Source of the DNA: Bifidobacterium sp. ESL0784
GTDB taxonomy: Bacteria > Actinomycetota > Actinomycetes > Actinomycetales > Bifidobacteriaceae
Reading direction: 5' to 3'
Assembly: GCF_029433295.1 (NCBI RefSeq)
Contig: NZ_JAQTHV010000003.1
Coordinates: forward strand, 372,001-436,000
Length of the DNA stretch: 64,000 nucleotides
Part shown: positions 43,411 to 52,514 of the stretch, piece by piece
Layout of the letters: every line of letters starts with the position of its first letter
How positions within the stretch are numbered: position 1 is the stretch's first letter
Program-made: the position numbers and the translations under genes
The notes under the pieces: generated by a model
Told to the model about the DNA's origin: nothing
Database searches by the model: none
What the model saw: the letters and a program-made list of their open reading frames with translations, nothing else

Positions 43411-43638
43411 GGCGAAAAACACGAAAATCGACCCAAAAACGTGCTTTTCGCCTCAGTCAACATGACAACCCGTGAGAAAAGCATCAAATCAGACCCAAAA
43501 TGGCGCTTTCTTCACCGATTCGTGATCCTGCTGAGAAGAAAAGCACCATTCCAAGCCTATTTTGGTGCTTTTGCCACTGAGATATAACCCTACTTGAGGA
43601 GAAAAGCACTATTTAGGGCTTAAAAAGGTGCCTTTCTC
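43411..43638. repeat. Array of four hairpin units with about 62-bp period
   Basis: It occupies most of the 361-nt gap between folC and smc. Arms: (1) GGCGAAAAACACG / CGTGCTTTTCGCC, 43411-43452; (2) CCGTGAGAAAAGC / GCTTTCTTCACCG, 43470-43517; (3) AAAAGCACCA / TGGTGCTTTT, 43539-43572; (4) GAGAAAAGCAC / GTGCCTTTCTC, 43599-43638. Centres fall near 43431, 43493, 43555 and 43618. Arms share a GAGAAAAGCACC-like consensus while loops vary. No ORF is present and no intrinsic terminator is obvious. Confidence 0.75.
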
Positions 43639-43649
43639 ACGGGTTATGC

Positions 43650-45272
43650 CTACTTGTCGCCTTTTGTGCCGTCACCATTGGCATGATGACGGAGCTGCTC
43701 GGCGGTGTTGCCGGGCTCGGGCTCGCCCTCGAACGGGACCTGCTTGACCCCGAAATCACCGAAGGCGTCGCCGAATACTTCAGAGACGATATCTTCGTCT
43801 TCGTCTTTGGCATTCTTGGATTCGTCGTCGGCTTTGTCTCCCTTGGGTTTTCCAGACACACGCTGCGCCTTGGGCAGCGCCAGTTCGGGATTCTTCTTCT
43901 CCATCAGAAGCGTACGAGCATCGCCAGCCGTGACGAAGCTCCCACAGATGAGCACGCCGTGACCGTAGCCGACACCCAACTCATCATCAGCGTCAACCAT
44001 GTTAACGGCCTCCTGAATGGCGTCGGGAAGGTTGTCGATGCGGGTGACGCGGTCGCGGCCGAACACGCCAACGGCGATTTTCTCCAGCTCTTCAGCGGGC
44101 ATTACTCGATCTCGCCACGAGTTTTCCGTGACGATGATATGGCTCAGGATCGGCTCAAGCGTGCCGAGATATTCCTCAACCTGCTTATCCTTCATCATCG
44201 CGACGACGCCGACCAACTGCTCGAAGCTGTAGTTTTCCTCGAGAGCCGCACGCAACGATTCGGCGGCGTTGACGTTGTGTCCTCCGTCGACGATAATGGT
44301 CGGCGAAGTGCGCACCTGCTCGATGCGGCCGGGAATCTTGACCCCGCCCAACGCTTCGGCCACCACATCCTGCGTGAGCTGTCCGTTGACCGGCATGACA
44401 ACTTCAGCTGCCGCGAGCGCCGCCAGAGCGTTGTGTGCCTGATGCTCGCCGAACTTGGCGACCGGAATATCTTCATAAGTGCCGTTCGGGGTGCGGAACG
44501 TGACCAGCTGGCCACCGACCGCAGGCTGACGCGAAACGACCTCCATCTCCTCGCCGTCACGGATCAGCGTTGCATGCTCGGCCACCGCCGCCTGCTCCAA
44601 GATGGGCATAACTTCGGTTTCATGCGGCTGCACGCCGATGATCGCGGTGGATTCATGTTTGATGATGCCGGACTTTTCGGTAGCGATCTTCTCGACCGTG
44701 TCCCCCAACCACTGCATGTGGTCCATGTCAACAGGCCCGATAACCGCAGCATCGCCGTTGAGCGCGTTGGTGGCATCCCACTTGCCACCCATGCCGACCT
44801 CGAAAATAGCGACATCAACGGGTGCGTCGGCGAACTTCCAGACGGCCATCGCCGTCAAAATCTCGAAATAGCTCATCGGCGCCTTGCCGTCGGCCTCCAT
44901 CTTGCGATCGACCAGCGCGACGAAATCCTTGATCTGCATCCATGCGTCGATGAAATCGTCGTCGGAAAGCTGCTGGCCGTCCACGGCGATGCGCTCGTTG
45001 ATCTTCTGAAGGTGCGGTGAGGTGTAAAGCCCGGTGCGCATGCCGTAGGCACGGCAGATGGCCTCGGCCATGCGGGCGGTGGAACCTTTGCCGTTGGTGC
45101 CGGTGATATGGATGATACGGAACGTATCTTCCGGGTGGCCCAACAGGTCAAGCATCAGGTTCATCACCTCGAGATCGTGGCCCAGCTCCTCGTGGGTGGT
45201 GCGCCGGGACATGATCTCGCGCTCAACCTCGCGTATGGTGACCCCATTGGTTTTCGGATGCTCGAATGACAT
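43650..45272 (-). CDS. folC: Folylpolyglutamate synthase/dihydrofolate synthase
   Basis: A 540-residue Mur-ligase-fold enzyme adding glutamate to dihydropteroate or folates. The ATP loop is IIHITGTNGKGSTARMAEAI near residue 55. GMGGKWDATNALNGDAAVIG follows near 155 and VDGGHNVNAAESLRAALEEN near 330. The last 75 residues or so (after PKAQRVSGKPKGDKADDE) are acidic and not part of the core. GAGG lies 8 nt before the ATG. It is followed by the hairpin array and then smc on the same strand. Confidence 0.92.
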   Translation of the reverse strand: MSFEHPKTNGVTIREVEREIMSRRTTHEELGHDLEVMNLMLDLLGHPEDTFRIIHITGTNGKGSTARMAEAICRAYGMRTGLYTSPHLQKINERIAVDGQQLSDDDFIDAWMQIKDFVALVDRKMEADGKAPMSYFEILTAMAVWKFADAPVDVAIFEVGMGGKWDATNALNGDAAVIGPVDMDHMQWLGDTVEKIATEKSGIIKHESTAIIGVQPHETEVMPILEQAAVAEHATLIRDGEEMEVVSRQPAVGGQLVTFRTPNGTYEDIPVAKFGEHQAHNALAALAAAEVVMPVNGQLTQDVVAEALGGVKIPGRIEQVRTSPTIIVDGGHNVNAAESLRAALEENYSFEQLVGVVAMMKDKQVEEYLGTLEPILSHIIVTENSWRDRVMPAEELEKIAVGVFGRDRVTRIDNLPDAIQEAVNMVDADDELGVGYGHGVLICGSFVTAGDARTLLMEKKNPELALPKAQRVSGKPKGDKADDESKNAKDEDEDIVSEVFGDAFGDFGVKQVPFEGEPEPGNTAEQLRHHANGDGTKGDK

Positions 45273-45344
45273 AAGACCTCGTTTTGGTGTAAAACCCTTG
45301 AAAAAATAGACATAACTATTCTATGAAACGGTGTCACCAGCGCT

Positions 45345-45377
45345 AAGCCGAACGGCGAATAACGTAATCTTCGGCTT
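45345..45377. other. Inverted repeat in the divergent folC/pepP promoter region
   Basis: AAGCCGAA (45345-45352) pairs with TTCGGCTT (45370-45377) across 17 nt. It may be an operator shared by the two divergent genes, or a 5' UTR hairpin. Confidence 0.35.
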
Positions 45378-45452
45378 CTTAAAACCCATTTCCTTGCGGG
45401 ACAGGCCGTTTATTAGAATGACAATCGAAACCCGCCAATGAGGAGAACACGC

Positions 45453-47051
45453 ATGAGCGAAGTCATTACGGCAAACGACAAGGAATACGAGGCACAGGAA
45501 ATGGCAGAAGCGCCGGGAGCAGACCAACCGATGGAAGACAGGACCAACAACCGCACGCTGCGGCCGACCACATCCAAGAAATTCGCGGAATTCATGAAGA
45601 CCGGCTGGGACAATCAGGAGCCGGAAATCGAGCCGTTGGAATCCAGCAAATTCATTCCAGCGCGTCTCGAAGCGCTTGGGAAGCGCTTCCCTGGCGAGCG
45701 CATCGTTATTCCGGCCGGCACGCCCAAAGTACGTAACAACGATGACGACTATGCTTTCCGTCCGAACACGGAGTTCTCGTATTACACGGGACTTGGGCAG
45801 GATTACGAAGCCGGAGCGGTGCTCGTGCTGAACCCTGTCGATCCCGAAAGTTCTGAAGCCAAAGCCGGCAAGACGCATACGCCTGAGCTTTTCGTGGCCC
45901 CTCGTGCCGACAACAGCACCGAGGCCTATTACGTCGACGCCCATTACGGCGAGTATTGGGTTGGCCCGCGTGCCGGACTCAAAGAGCTCAACGCAATGAC
46001 CGGCATCGCCACCCACGATATCGCCCAACTGCCCGATGCTCTAGGCAAGGATGTCGGCGCTGAGGCCGGCGCTGTGCGCATGCGTGTGGTTCGCCTGGCC
46101 GACCCGGAGATGACCGACGAAGTCGAGAACGTGCGCGAAGCCAATGGTTTCCCAGACCCGGCCACCAACGAAAAGGCCGATGACGAACTGCAGGAGTTCG
46201 CCTCGACAGCACGTATGGTCAAGGATTCCTACGAAGTCGGCGAAATTCGCAAGGCCGTCGCCGCCACCAAAGATGGTTTCGACCGCATCTTGACCCGTCT
46301 GCCCGAAGCCGTTGGCAAACCGCGCAGCGAACGCATGCTGGAAGGCGAATTCAATGCCGTTTCACGCGAAGAAGGCAATACCGTCGGTTATGACACCATC
46401 GTTGCCTCCGGCGAACACGCGCCGATCCTGCATTGGATGCGCAACACCGGTGTGGTCGGTCACGGCGAAATGTTGCTGATTGACGCGGGTATCGAAGTCG
46501 ACAGCCTATATACTGCCGATATCACCCGCACCTTCCCGGTGGATGGCAAGTTCACGCCACTGCAGAAGAAGATCTATCAGGCCGTGCTCGATAGCCAGCA
46601 GGCCGGTTTCGAGGCCGCCAAGCCAGGTGCAACCTATTCCGACATCCACCACGCCTGCATGCGCGTCATCGCGCAAAAACTCCACGATTGGGGCATTCTG
46701 AAGGTCGACGTGGAGGAATCGCTTTCGCCCGAAGGCCAGCAGCATCGCCGTTGGCTTGCCTGCGGCGTGGCACACCACCTCGGACTCGACGTGCACGACT
46801 GCGCGCAGGCCCGCTACGAGTCCTATCAGGGCGCAAAGATCACACCAGGCATGGTCTTCACCATCGAGCCGGGTCTCTACTTCGCCAAGAACGACCTGCT
46901 GATTCCTCCGGAGATGCGCGGTATCGGCGTGCGTATCGAAGACGACGTTCTGATGACCGAAAACGGCCCGGAATGGATTTCCAAGGACATCCCGAAGCAG
47001 ATCCCTGATGTCGAGGCATGGATGGCGCAGCGCGCAGCCGTCAATAAGTAA
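45453..47051 (+). CDS. pepP: Xaa-Pro aminopeptidase
   Basis: A 532-residue metallopeptidase of the creatinase/methionine aminopeptidase fold, removing N-terminal residues before proline. The N-terminal domain (about 150-260) contains YAFRPNTEFSYYTGLGQDYE. The metal ligands are visible: DAGIEVDSLYTADITRTFP (Asp pair), GVAHHLGLDVHDCAQ (His), MVFTIEPGLYF (Glu) and GIGVRIEDDVLMT (Glu). The first 60 residues form a polar extension. AGGAG lies 8 nt before the ATG at 45453. It ends 6 nt before the converging acetyltransferase stop. Confidence 0.92.
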   Translation: MSEVITANDKEYEAQEMAEAPGADQPMEDRTNNRTLRPTTSKKFAEFMKTGWDNQEPEIEPLESSKFIPARLEALGKRFPGERIVIPAGTPKVRNNDDDYAFRPNTEFSYYTGLGQDYEAGAVLVLNPVDPESSEAKAGKTHTPELFVAPRADNSTEAYYVDAHYGEYWVGPRAGLKELNAMTGIATHDIAQLPDALGKDVGAEAGAVRMRVVRLADPEMTDEVENVREANGFPDPATNEKADDELQEFASTARMVKDSYEVGEIRKAVAATKDGFDRILTRLPEAVGKPRSERMLEGEFNAVSREEGNTVGYDTIVASGEHAPILHWMRNTGVVGHGEMLLIDAGIEVDSLYTADITRTFPVDGKFTPLQKKIYQAVLDSQQAGFEAAKPGATYSDIHHACMRVIAQKLHDWGILKVDVEESLSPEGQQHRRWLACGVAHHLGLDVHDCAQARYESYQGAKITPGMVFTIEPGLYFAKNDLLIPPEMRGIGVRIEDDVLMTENGPEWISKDIPKQIPDVEAWMAQRAAVNK

Positions 47052-47057
47052 CTCAGC

Positions 47058-47699
47058 TTAGCTGTTTCTTAGTTGGCGCTCTTCCTCAAGGTCGGCGGGA
47101 TCGATGGGATGGCCGTGGTTGTAAGTGGTCATGTCCTGCTCGCTGACCTTACGTAATACGCGGCAAGGGTTGCCGACGGCCACTACATGATCGGGAATGT
47201 CTTTGGTGACCACGCTGCCGGCGCCGATGGTGGTGCCGGCTCCGATGGTCACACCCGGGCAAATCGTCACGCCGGCGCCGATCCAGCAATCGTCACCGAT
47301 CGTCACCGGCGAAGTATACATGTACTCGCGTAGGTCGGAATTGATGGGGTGGCTCACGGTGGCAATGGTGACATTCGGCCCGCACATCAGCCCCTTGCCG
47401 ATTTTCAGCCTGCCGTCGTCGATGAACGTGCAACCGACATTGATATAGGCACCTTCACCGATGGAAATATGGCTGCCGTAGGCGAAGCTGAATGGTGGTT
47501 CGATCCAGAATGTCGCGGCCTGGGCCCCGTCGATGTGGAAAATCCTGGCCATTAGTTTCACACGGTTTTCGGTATCCGCCGGATCTGATGCGTTGAATTC
47601 ACGCATCAGCCTCTTTGCCGCCAAGCGCTCTTCAGGAAGCCCCTCACACTCGTCGGTGAACAGCAGCCCCTCTTCCATTCGTTGATGCATCGTTTTCAT
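47058..47699 (-). CDS. Sugar O-acetyltransferase (maltose/galactoside acetyltransferase family)
   Basis: A 213-residue trimeric left-handed beta-helix acetyltransferase of the Maa/LacA type. An N-terminal MHQRMEEGLLFTDECEGLPE block matches the family Mac domain, followed by NASDPADTENRVKLMARIF. The hexapeptide repeat region has GEGAYINVGCTFIDDGRLKIG, with the catalytic His in IATVSHPINSDLREY, and GAGTTIGAGSVVTKDIPDHV near the end. The natural sugar is not known. It lies 54 nt downstream of the MATE gene on the same strand and could be co-transcribed with it. Confidence 0.9.
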   Translation of the reverse strand: MKTMHQRMEEGLLFTDECEGLPEERLAAKRLMREFNASDPADTENRVKLMARIFHIDGAQAATFWIEPPFSFAYGSHISIGEGAYINVGCTFIDDGRLKIGKGLMCGPNVTIATVSHPINSDLREYMYTSPVTIGDDCWIGAGVTICPGVTIGAGTTIGAGSVVTKDIPDHVVAVGNPCRVLRKVSEQDMTTYNHGHPIDPADLEEERQLRNS

Positions 47700-47753
47700 A
47701 ATGGATATTCCTTGATCTAACTTAATTTTGTATTACTTATAAATTTGTATACG

Positions 47754-49181
47754 TTATCTTATTTCTTCACCTTCAATGGTCACATTTTTCAGCCAACGAT
47801 AACGGCGATAGTGGATGGACACCGCGGGAAGCTTGATGATCTCGTCGATATTGAGCAGCACATAGACCACCAGAACCGGCAGTTTGAAAACAAATGCGAC
47901 CAATGACCCCAGCGGGATGACGATCAGCCACATCACCACCGAATCACACAGGAGGCCAAACTTGGTATCGCCGCCGGCCGGGAAAATGCCGTTGATCGTG
48001 GTGACATTGATGGATTTGCCGATCACATAATACGAACAGACAACCAGCATGACGGAAAGATAGCTCGTCGCACGGGACGATAATCCAACAAAACGAAGCA
48101 GCAACGGACGTATAGCAAGAATCGCCAGACCGGTAACGACACCAGCCAGTATGGCGAACTTCGTAAGTTCCCCTCCCGTACGTTTGGCCCTCGCAAACTC
48201 GTTGCGGCCGAGCATATTGCCGACGATCACATTGCCGGCGTTGCCCAGCCCGATGCAACCGCATACCAGAAGATCCTTGACCATGTTGGCTATGGCGTTG
48301 GCCGCGACCGCGTCACCGTCGAGATGACCCATGATGACGGTGTACATGCTAAAACCACCGCCCCAGACAATCTGATTGCCCAAAAGCGGCAGACAGTAAC
48401 GCCAGAAATCGTGCTGCAGCCGAGACTCGCGGCGCAGGATGTTTTTGAGGCCGAAATGAGCCCAGCCATGAATGCGAAGGATCAGCATCAACCCCAGCCA
48501 GATCAATACCTGAGAGGCCAGATTCGAGACGGCCGCGCCCAACACTCCCATCTTTGGAGCACCGAACCAGCCGTAAATCAGCACCACGTTCAGCGCAAGA
48601 TGCACCAGCAAGCCGGCGAAACTGACCCAAGTGCCTTGAGCCACCAGTCCGACGTTCCTCATCAGGCAGAGCAGCACCTGGGAGGCGGCAAGAAAGAAAT
48701 ACGACGGCGCGGAAATCCGCAGATATTCGATACCTACGGGAATCAAGGAAGGGTCATTGGTCATGAACCTCATCAACGCGCCCGGCGCCAAAACCAGCAG
48801 CAGGAAAAATATCAACGAGACAAGAAGAACAAAACGCATTACAAAAGCGGAGACTTTCGCAACCGTCACCCTGTCTTTGATGCCCCAATACTGGGCGACC
48901 AACGTGCTCATGGCCACCGTCAGGGCGGTCAGAAACAGCGAAAAGATGAATTGGAATTGCGCGGCAAGCGAGACTCCCGCCAGCTCGTTCTGGCCGACGC
49001 CTGCCATCATCAGCGAATCCGCACACGAGGAAAGAGCTACCATGAACTGTTGCGCCGCCATGGGCAAAGCAAGCGGCGCAATCAGTCGGAGGAACGACGA
49101 ACGCGAGGAATCCTCAATGCCGTCGCCGGCTTGCCTGTCATGGCTGCTCACAGGAGAGGATTCTTCAGCATTTTTCGTCAT
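47754..49181 (-). CDS. MATE family multidrug/drug-Na+ antiporter
   Basis: A 475-residue membrane transporter with 12 predicted helices, exporting cationic or organic compounds using an ion gradient. After about 30 polar residues the family start is LRLIAPLALPMAAQQFMVAL, followed by the first conserved block (SCADSLMMAGVGQNELAGVS). The two-fold repeat continues with the second half starting near GNQIVWGGGFSMYTVIMGHL around 265. No ribosome binding site is visible before the ATG at 49181. It is divergent from the broken AraC gene, which may once have controlled it. Confidence 0.9.
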   Translation of the reverse strand: MTKNAEESSPVSSHDRQAGDGIEDSSRSSFLRLIAPLALPMAAQQFMVALSSCADSLMMAGVGQNELAGVSLAAQFQFIFSLFLTALTVAMSTLVAQYWGIKDRVTVAKVSAFVMRFVLLVSLIFFLLLVLAPGALMRFMTNDPSLIPVGIEYLRISAPSYFFLAASQVLLCLMRNVGLVAQGTWVSFAGLLVHLALNVVLIYGWFGAPKMGVLGAAVSNLASQVLIWLGLMLILRIHGWAHFGLKNILRRESRLQHDFWRYCLPLLGNQIVWGGGFSMYTVIMGHLDGDAVAANAIANMVKDLLVCGCIGLGNAGNVIVGNMLGRNEFARAKRTGGELTKFAILAGVVTGLAILAIRPLLLRFVGLSSRATSYLSVMLVVCSYYVIGKSINVTTINGIFPAGGDTKFGLLCDSVVMWLIVIPLGSLVAFVFKLPVLVVYVLLNIDEIIKLPAVSIHYRRYRWLKNVTIEGEEIR

Positions 49182-49315
49182 GAGATAAGTCTATTAATAC
49201 TATCTTCCACAAGTAGAACAAAAAGTGCCATAATATACCTTGAAACTATAAATACATACCAAAACCGTCAATGGCCATAGACAGCAGAACGGGAGTAATA
49301 AAGGAGAGCGACACC

Positions 49316-50244
49316 ATGAACGGGATTCCCGTCTCCAATGACGAATTGCAGGCAAGGCCACAGCTCTACGCCGACGGATCGGAAGTCGTGCACTACCGCT
49401 ATCCGACCGACTTCCTTTATGTGGATGACGCACGACTCAGCGATTTCCCCAAAACCAAGCGTTGTGCCATTGGCATGTCGACCTTGAATTCACCAGAATG
49501 CTCGAAGGACACATGGACTACTTCATCGACGGCAAAGTCGTGCGGGTTAATGAAGGCGAAACCATATTCGTCAATTCCAAAAGGTTGCATTACGGTTTTT
49601 CAGCCGACAAGACGGATTCCAAATTCTATTGCATCCTCTTCAATCCCATCGAGGTCAACGCGCCGGACGAAATCACCAAACATTTCATATTGCCGATTAT
49701 GGAATCCACAGCCATGCCTTATCTGGTACTGCACGACGAAGGCGGAGCAAAAGACCCCATCATCAAGCTGCTCGACACGCTTCACCGCCAGAGCAACAAG
49801 CCAACCCTGCCATTGACCGGTTTGGGGACATTTTTCAACATCGCAAGAATACTGTACGAACGAATGAAAGCTCTGGACGAAAAAGGGACGACTCCCGCAA
49901 TTCCAGAAAACGGCCAAATCGGCGCTTTGCGCAAGATGACCAGCTATATCCGCCGTCATTACAGCGAAAACCTCACCCTGCCCGCAATCGCCACTTCGGG
50001 ATCGGTGGGCCGAAGCACCTGCGACAACATTTTCCGGAAATTCCTCGCCCAGTCCCCCATTCAATACACCACCGGGGTGCGAATCGGAGCAGCCACGAAC
50101 CTCCTACGAGACACGGAACTTTCAATCACCCAAATCGGTCGCCGTGTCGGCTTTCCCTCGCCCAGTTACTTTGCCGCCACTTTCAGGGAACTCATGGGAT
50201 GCACGCCCAAGGAATATCGCGCGAAAAACGCAAAAGCGATATAA
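49316..50244 (+). pseudogene. AraC-family transcriptional regulator, frameshifted
   Basis: AAGGAG precedes the ATG at 49316. The first frame reads to about 49441 (LYADGSEVVHYRYPTDFLYV, then DDARLS). The protein continues one base back in another frame as RFPQNQALCHWHVDLEF, a typical AraC cupin sequence, so a -1 shift lies near 49441. The second frame runs to 50244. It carries the sensor domain (GHMDYFIDGKVVRVNEGETI) and a C-terminal AraC DNA-binding domain of two helix-turn-helix motifs (SENLTLPAIATSGSVGRSTC and LSITQIGRRVGFPSPSYFAA). The protein is truncated unless a shift occurs or the base is a sequencing error. I see no classic slippery heptamer. Confidence 0.8.
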
Positions 50245-50322
50245 CCGACATATCCCAAAAGCTCTATTATCACTGGTAACGCTCAAAGCAAACCAAAGAA
50301 CGTTCAAACGGAAGAAGAAATC

Positions 50323-50844
50323 ATGACAACACCCTCGTTCATTATCGAGATGCGCAAGAAAATCGGACATGATCTGTTGTGGCTCAACGGGGTCACGGGA
50401 CTTGTCAAGGATGGCAACGGCCACATCCTGCTCGGGCAGCGGGCCGATACCGGCGAATGGGCGATGGTCTACGGCATCAACGAGCCAGGCGAGCAGCCCG
50501 CCGACACCGTGGTGCGAGAGATCAAGGAGGAAACCGGTATCGACGCCGAAGTCACCGATCTGGTCGCCGTCATCTCGTCGTCCGAAATCATCACCTATGC
50601 CAACGGCGACCGCACGCAGTACATGGACCATTCGTTCCTCTGCCGTCTGGTGCCTGGAGGCAACGCGGACCCGTTCGTCGGCGACGACGAAAGCCTTAAA
50701 GTCGGCTGGTTCTCGCGCGACAATCTCCCCCAGCCGCTTGCCAAAAGCACCGTCGAGCGTCTTAGAATCTTCGACGAATACCAACGCAACAACGCCAACG
50801 GCGATGCCCATGCCTTGTTCATCCAAAATAACCAGCTGCAATAG
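50323..50844 (+). CDS. Nudix hydrolase
   Basis: A 173-residue Nudix protein. The Nudix box is visible as GEQPADTVVREIKEETGIDAE near residue 52, with the full REIKEETG core, so it is likely active. VNGVTGLVKDGNGHILLGQR-like start and WFSRDNLPQPLAKSTVERL complete the fold. Substrates of this group are often nucleoside diphosphate derivatives, but nothing here defines one. It follows the AraC pseudogene by 78 nt. GGAAGAAG lies before the ATG. Confidence 0.88.
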   Translation: MTTPSFIIEMRKKIGHDLLWLNGVTGLVKDGNGHILLGQRADTGEWAMVYGINEPGEQPADTVVREIKEETGIDAEVTDLVAVISSSEIITYANGDRTQYMDHSFLCRLVPGGNADPFVGDDESLKVGWFSRDNLPQPLAKSTVERLRIFDEYQRNNANGDAHALFIQNNQLQ

Positions 50845-50940
50845 GGCAAACTGCATCGCGTCTCCATGCGAAAACAGCCCGAACCACAATGCTCACTATT
50901 GGGACATTTGACTCCGAACAATCCACAATAATATCGAATA

Positions 50941-50954
50941 ATGATTTTAATCAT
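50941..50954. promoter_or_regulatory. Palindrome upstream of the ROK regulator
   Basis: ATGATTTTAATCAT, a 14-bp perfect palindrome in the AT-rich gap before the ROK gene. It could be an autoregulatory operator. Confidence 0.35.
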
Positions 50955-51066
50955 ATTTTGATTTGCAGTTTTGCGTTAACCTCGTTAATATATGAAGTCA
51001 GTTCATCAATATGGAATTGACATGGACGGCGGTTACCGATGAGGGAATGACCCGAGGAGGTGTCAG

Positions 51067-52401
51067 ATGCTCGAACACAGCGAATCCGCAACGCCTCAGC
51101 CTTGTGCACAATCCTTCTCAATCGACCATCTTGCGCCTTCGATGCCTGACTTTCCCGACGACCCGGCACATGCCACAGCACCGCAATCGGTCGTCTCCGA
51201 ACGCAACCGTTCAAGGACCTTGTGGCATCTGTATCGCTACGGCATCTCCTCGCGAGCGCAAATCGCCAAAGCCCTCGGCCTCACCCCCGCCGCCATCACG
51301 AAAATCACGGCGCGTCTAATCGAAGCCGGCATCGTGACCGAAACCGGCGATATGGAAGGCAGCAAACGCCGTCGCTCCATCGGGTTGAAAATCGACACCA
51401 CCCGATTCCATTTCATCGGTGTCAAATTCGCGCGCAGCCTAGTGCAAATCGGCGTTTTCGACCTCAAAGGCAAACGTCTGAGCCTTACGGACATGCCGCG
51501 GGTCAGCGATGACACGATTGACGCCGCCATCGACGCCACACACAAGACCATCGATTCTCTGCTGGCCGCCGACCCCTATATCGTCGCCATCGGCATGGCC
51601 GTACCCGGGCCGTACCTGCACGGCACCGGTTACGCCGCGCTCGTTTCCAGCATGCCGCACTGGCGCAACATCAATTTCCAGAAGGAATTCGGACAGAACT
51701 GCCCCATTCCCGTTTTCATCGAACAGGACGCGCGTGCCGGCGCGTTGGCCCAACGGCTTTTCGGCACACTTGACGATGCCGGCAGCCTCGCTTATTTTCT
51801 GCTTGGCGAAGGCGTCGGCCTCGGGGTCATCGAAAACGGGAGGCTCGTCTACGGCAATCTCGGCGCCTCCACCGAACTTGGCCACGTCTCCATCGATGCC
51901 GTCGATGGCAGAAAATGCGAATGCGGCAATGTCGGTTGTCTGGAATGCTATTGCTCAGCCGGCGCGATCCACGAGCAAATCGACAAACTCGGCATCATCC
52001 ACGGCTCCGAGGCAATGACACATATCGAAGCGTGCAAAGCCTTGTTCGCCCTCGCCGAAAAACAAAGCGGGGATACCCCGCAAATCCGTCAAGCTCGTGG
52101 TTTGGTCGCCGACATCGGCCGCTACGTGGGCTACGGATGCGTCATCATCTGCAACGTCTTCAACCCGCGTCGTATCGTGCTGGGCGATATCGGGGCGCTT
52201 GGCGGGCAACAGCTACTCGACGCTGCGCAAGCGATTGTCAACCAACGAGTCATCCCCGAAATCGCCCAATCCACCGAAATCACCTTTTCCAGCCTGCCCA
52301 CCGACGCGGCCGTACTTGGTGCCGCTGCTACGGCCATCACCCAATTTTTGGACCGTCCTTCCTATTTCCGGGCCGCTCGGCCGCCAGGAAACGCGCGATA
52401 A
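51067..52401 (+). CDS. ROK-family transcriptional regulator (NagC/XylR-like)
   Basis: A 444-residue regulator. The N-terminal winged helix is at about residues 50-105 (SRAQIAKALGLTPAAITKIT). The ROK domain follows, with the zinc-binding signature CECGNVGCLECYCS near residue 280 and the GHVSIDAVDG region before it. Many ROK regulators respond to sugars and control sugar-use genes. The fructokinase gene downstream on the same strand (113-nt gap) is a natural candidate target. GAGGAGG lies 6 nt before the ATG. Confidence 0.9.
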   Translation: MLEHSESATPQPCAQSFSIDHLAPSMPDFPDDPAHATAPQSVVSERNRSRTLWHLYRYGISSRAQIAKALGLTPAAITKITARLIEAGIVTETGDMEGSKRRRSIGLKIDTTRFHFIGVKFARSLVQIGVFDLKGKRLSLTDMPRVSDDTIDAAIDATHKTIDSLLAADPYIVAIGMAVPGPYLHGTGYAALVSSMPHWRNINFQKEFGQNCPIPVFIEQDARAGALAQRLFGTLDDAGSLAYFLLGEGVGLGVIENGRLVYGNLGASTELGHVSIDAVDGRKCECGNVGCLECYCSAGAIHEQIDKLGIIHGSEAMTHIEACKALFALAEKQSGDTPQIRQARGLVADIGRYVGYGCVIICNVFNPRRIVLGDIGALGGQQLLDAAQAIVNQRVIPEIAQSTEITFSSLPTDAAVLGAAATAITQFLDRPSYFRAARPPGNAR

Positions 52402-52514
52402 CCTCAAACGGAATCGATTCCATGCCGACTTTTAGCCGAAATGGATAACGCAACCAATCAATCGACAATTTCATAATTGAAAAACGTATAAAAGATGTAA
52501 GAAAGGATCATATC

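Noticed and set aside
43411..43638. CRISPR array
   Set aside because: Units are near-palindromic with arms only partly conserved; no identical repeats of CRISPR length and no cas genes nearby.
45321..46028. Minus-strand ORF of 235 codons opposite pepP
   Set aside because: It is the shadow of pepP and has no ribosome binding site or family features.
49441..49470. Programmed -1 frameshift in the AraC gene
   Set aside because: CCCCAAAAC does not align with the reading frame to form a slippery heptamer and no strong downstream structure was seen.
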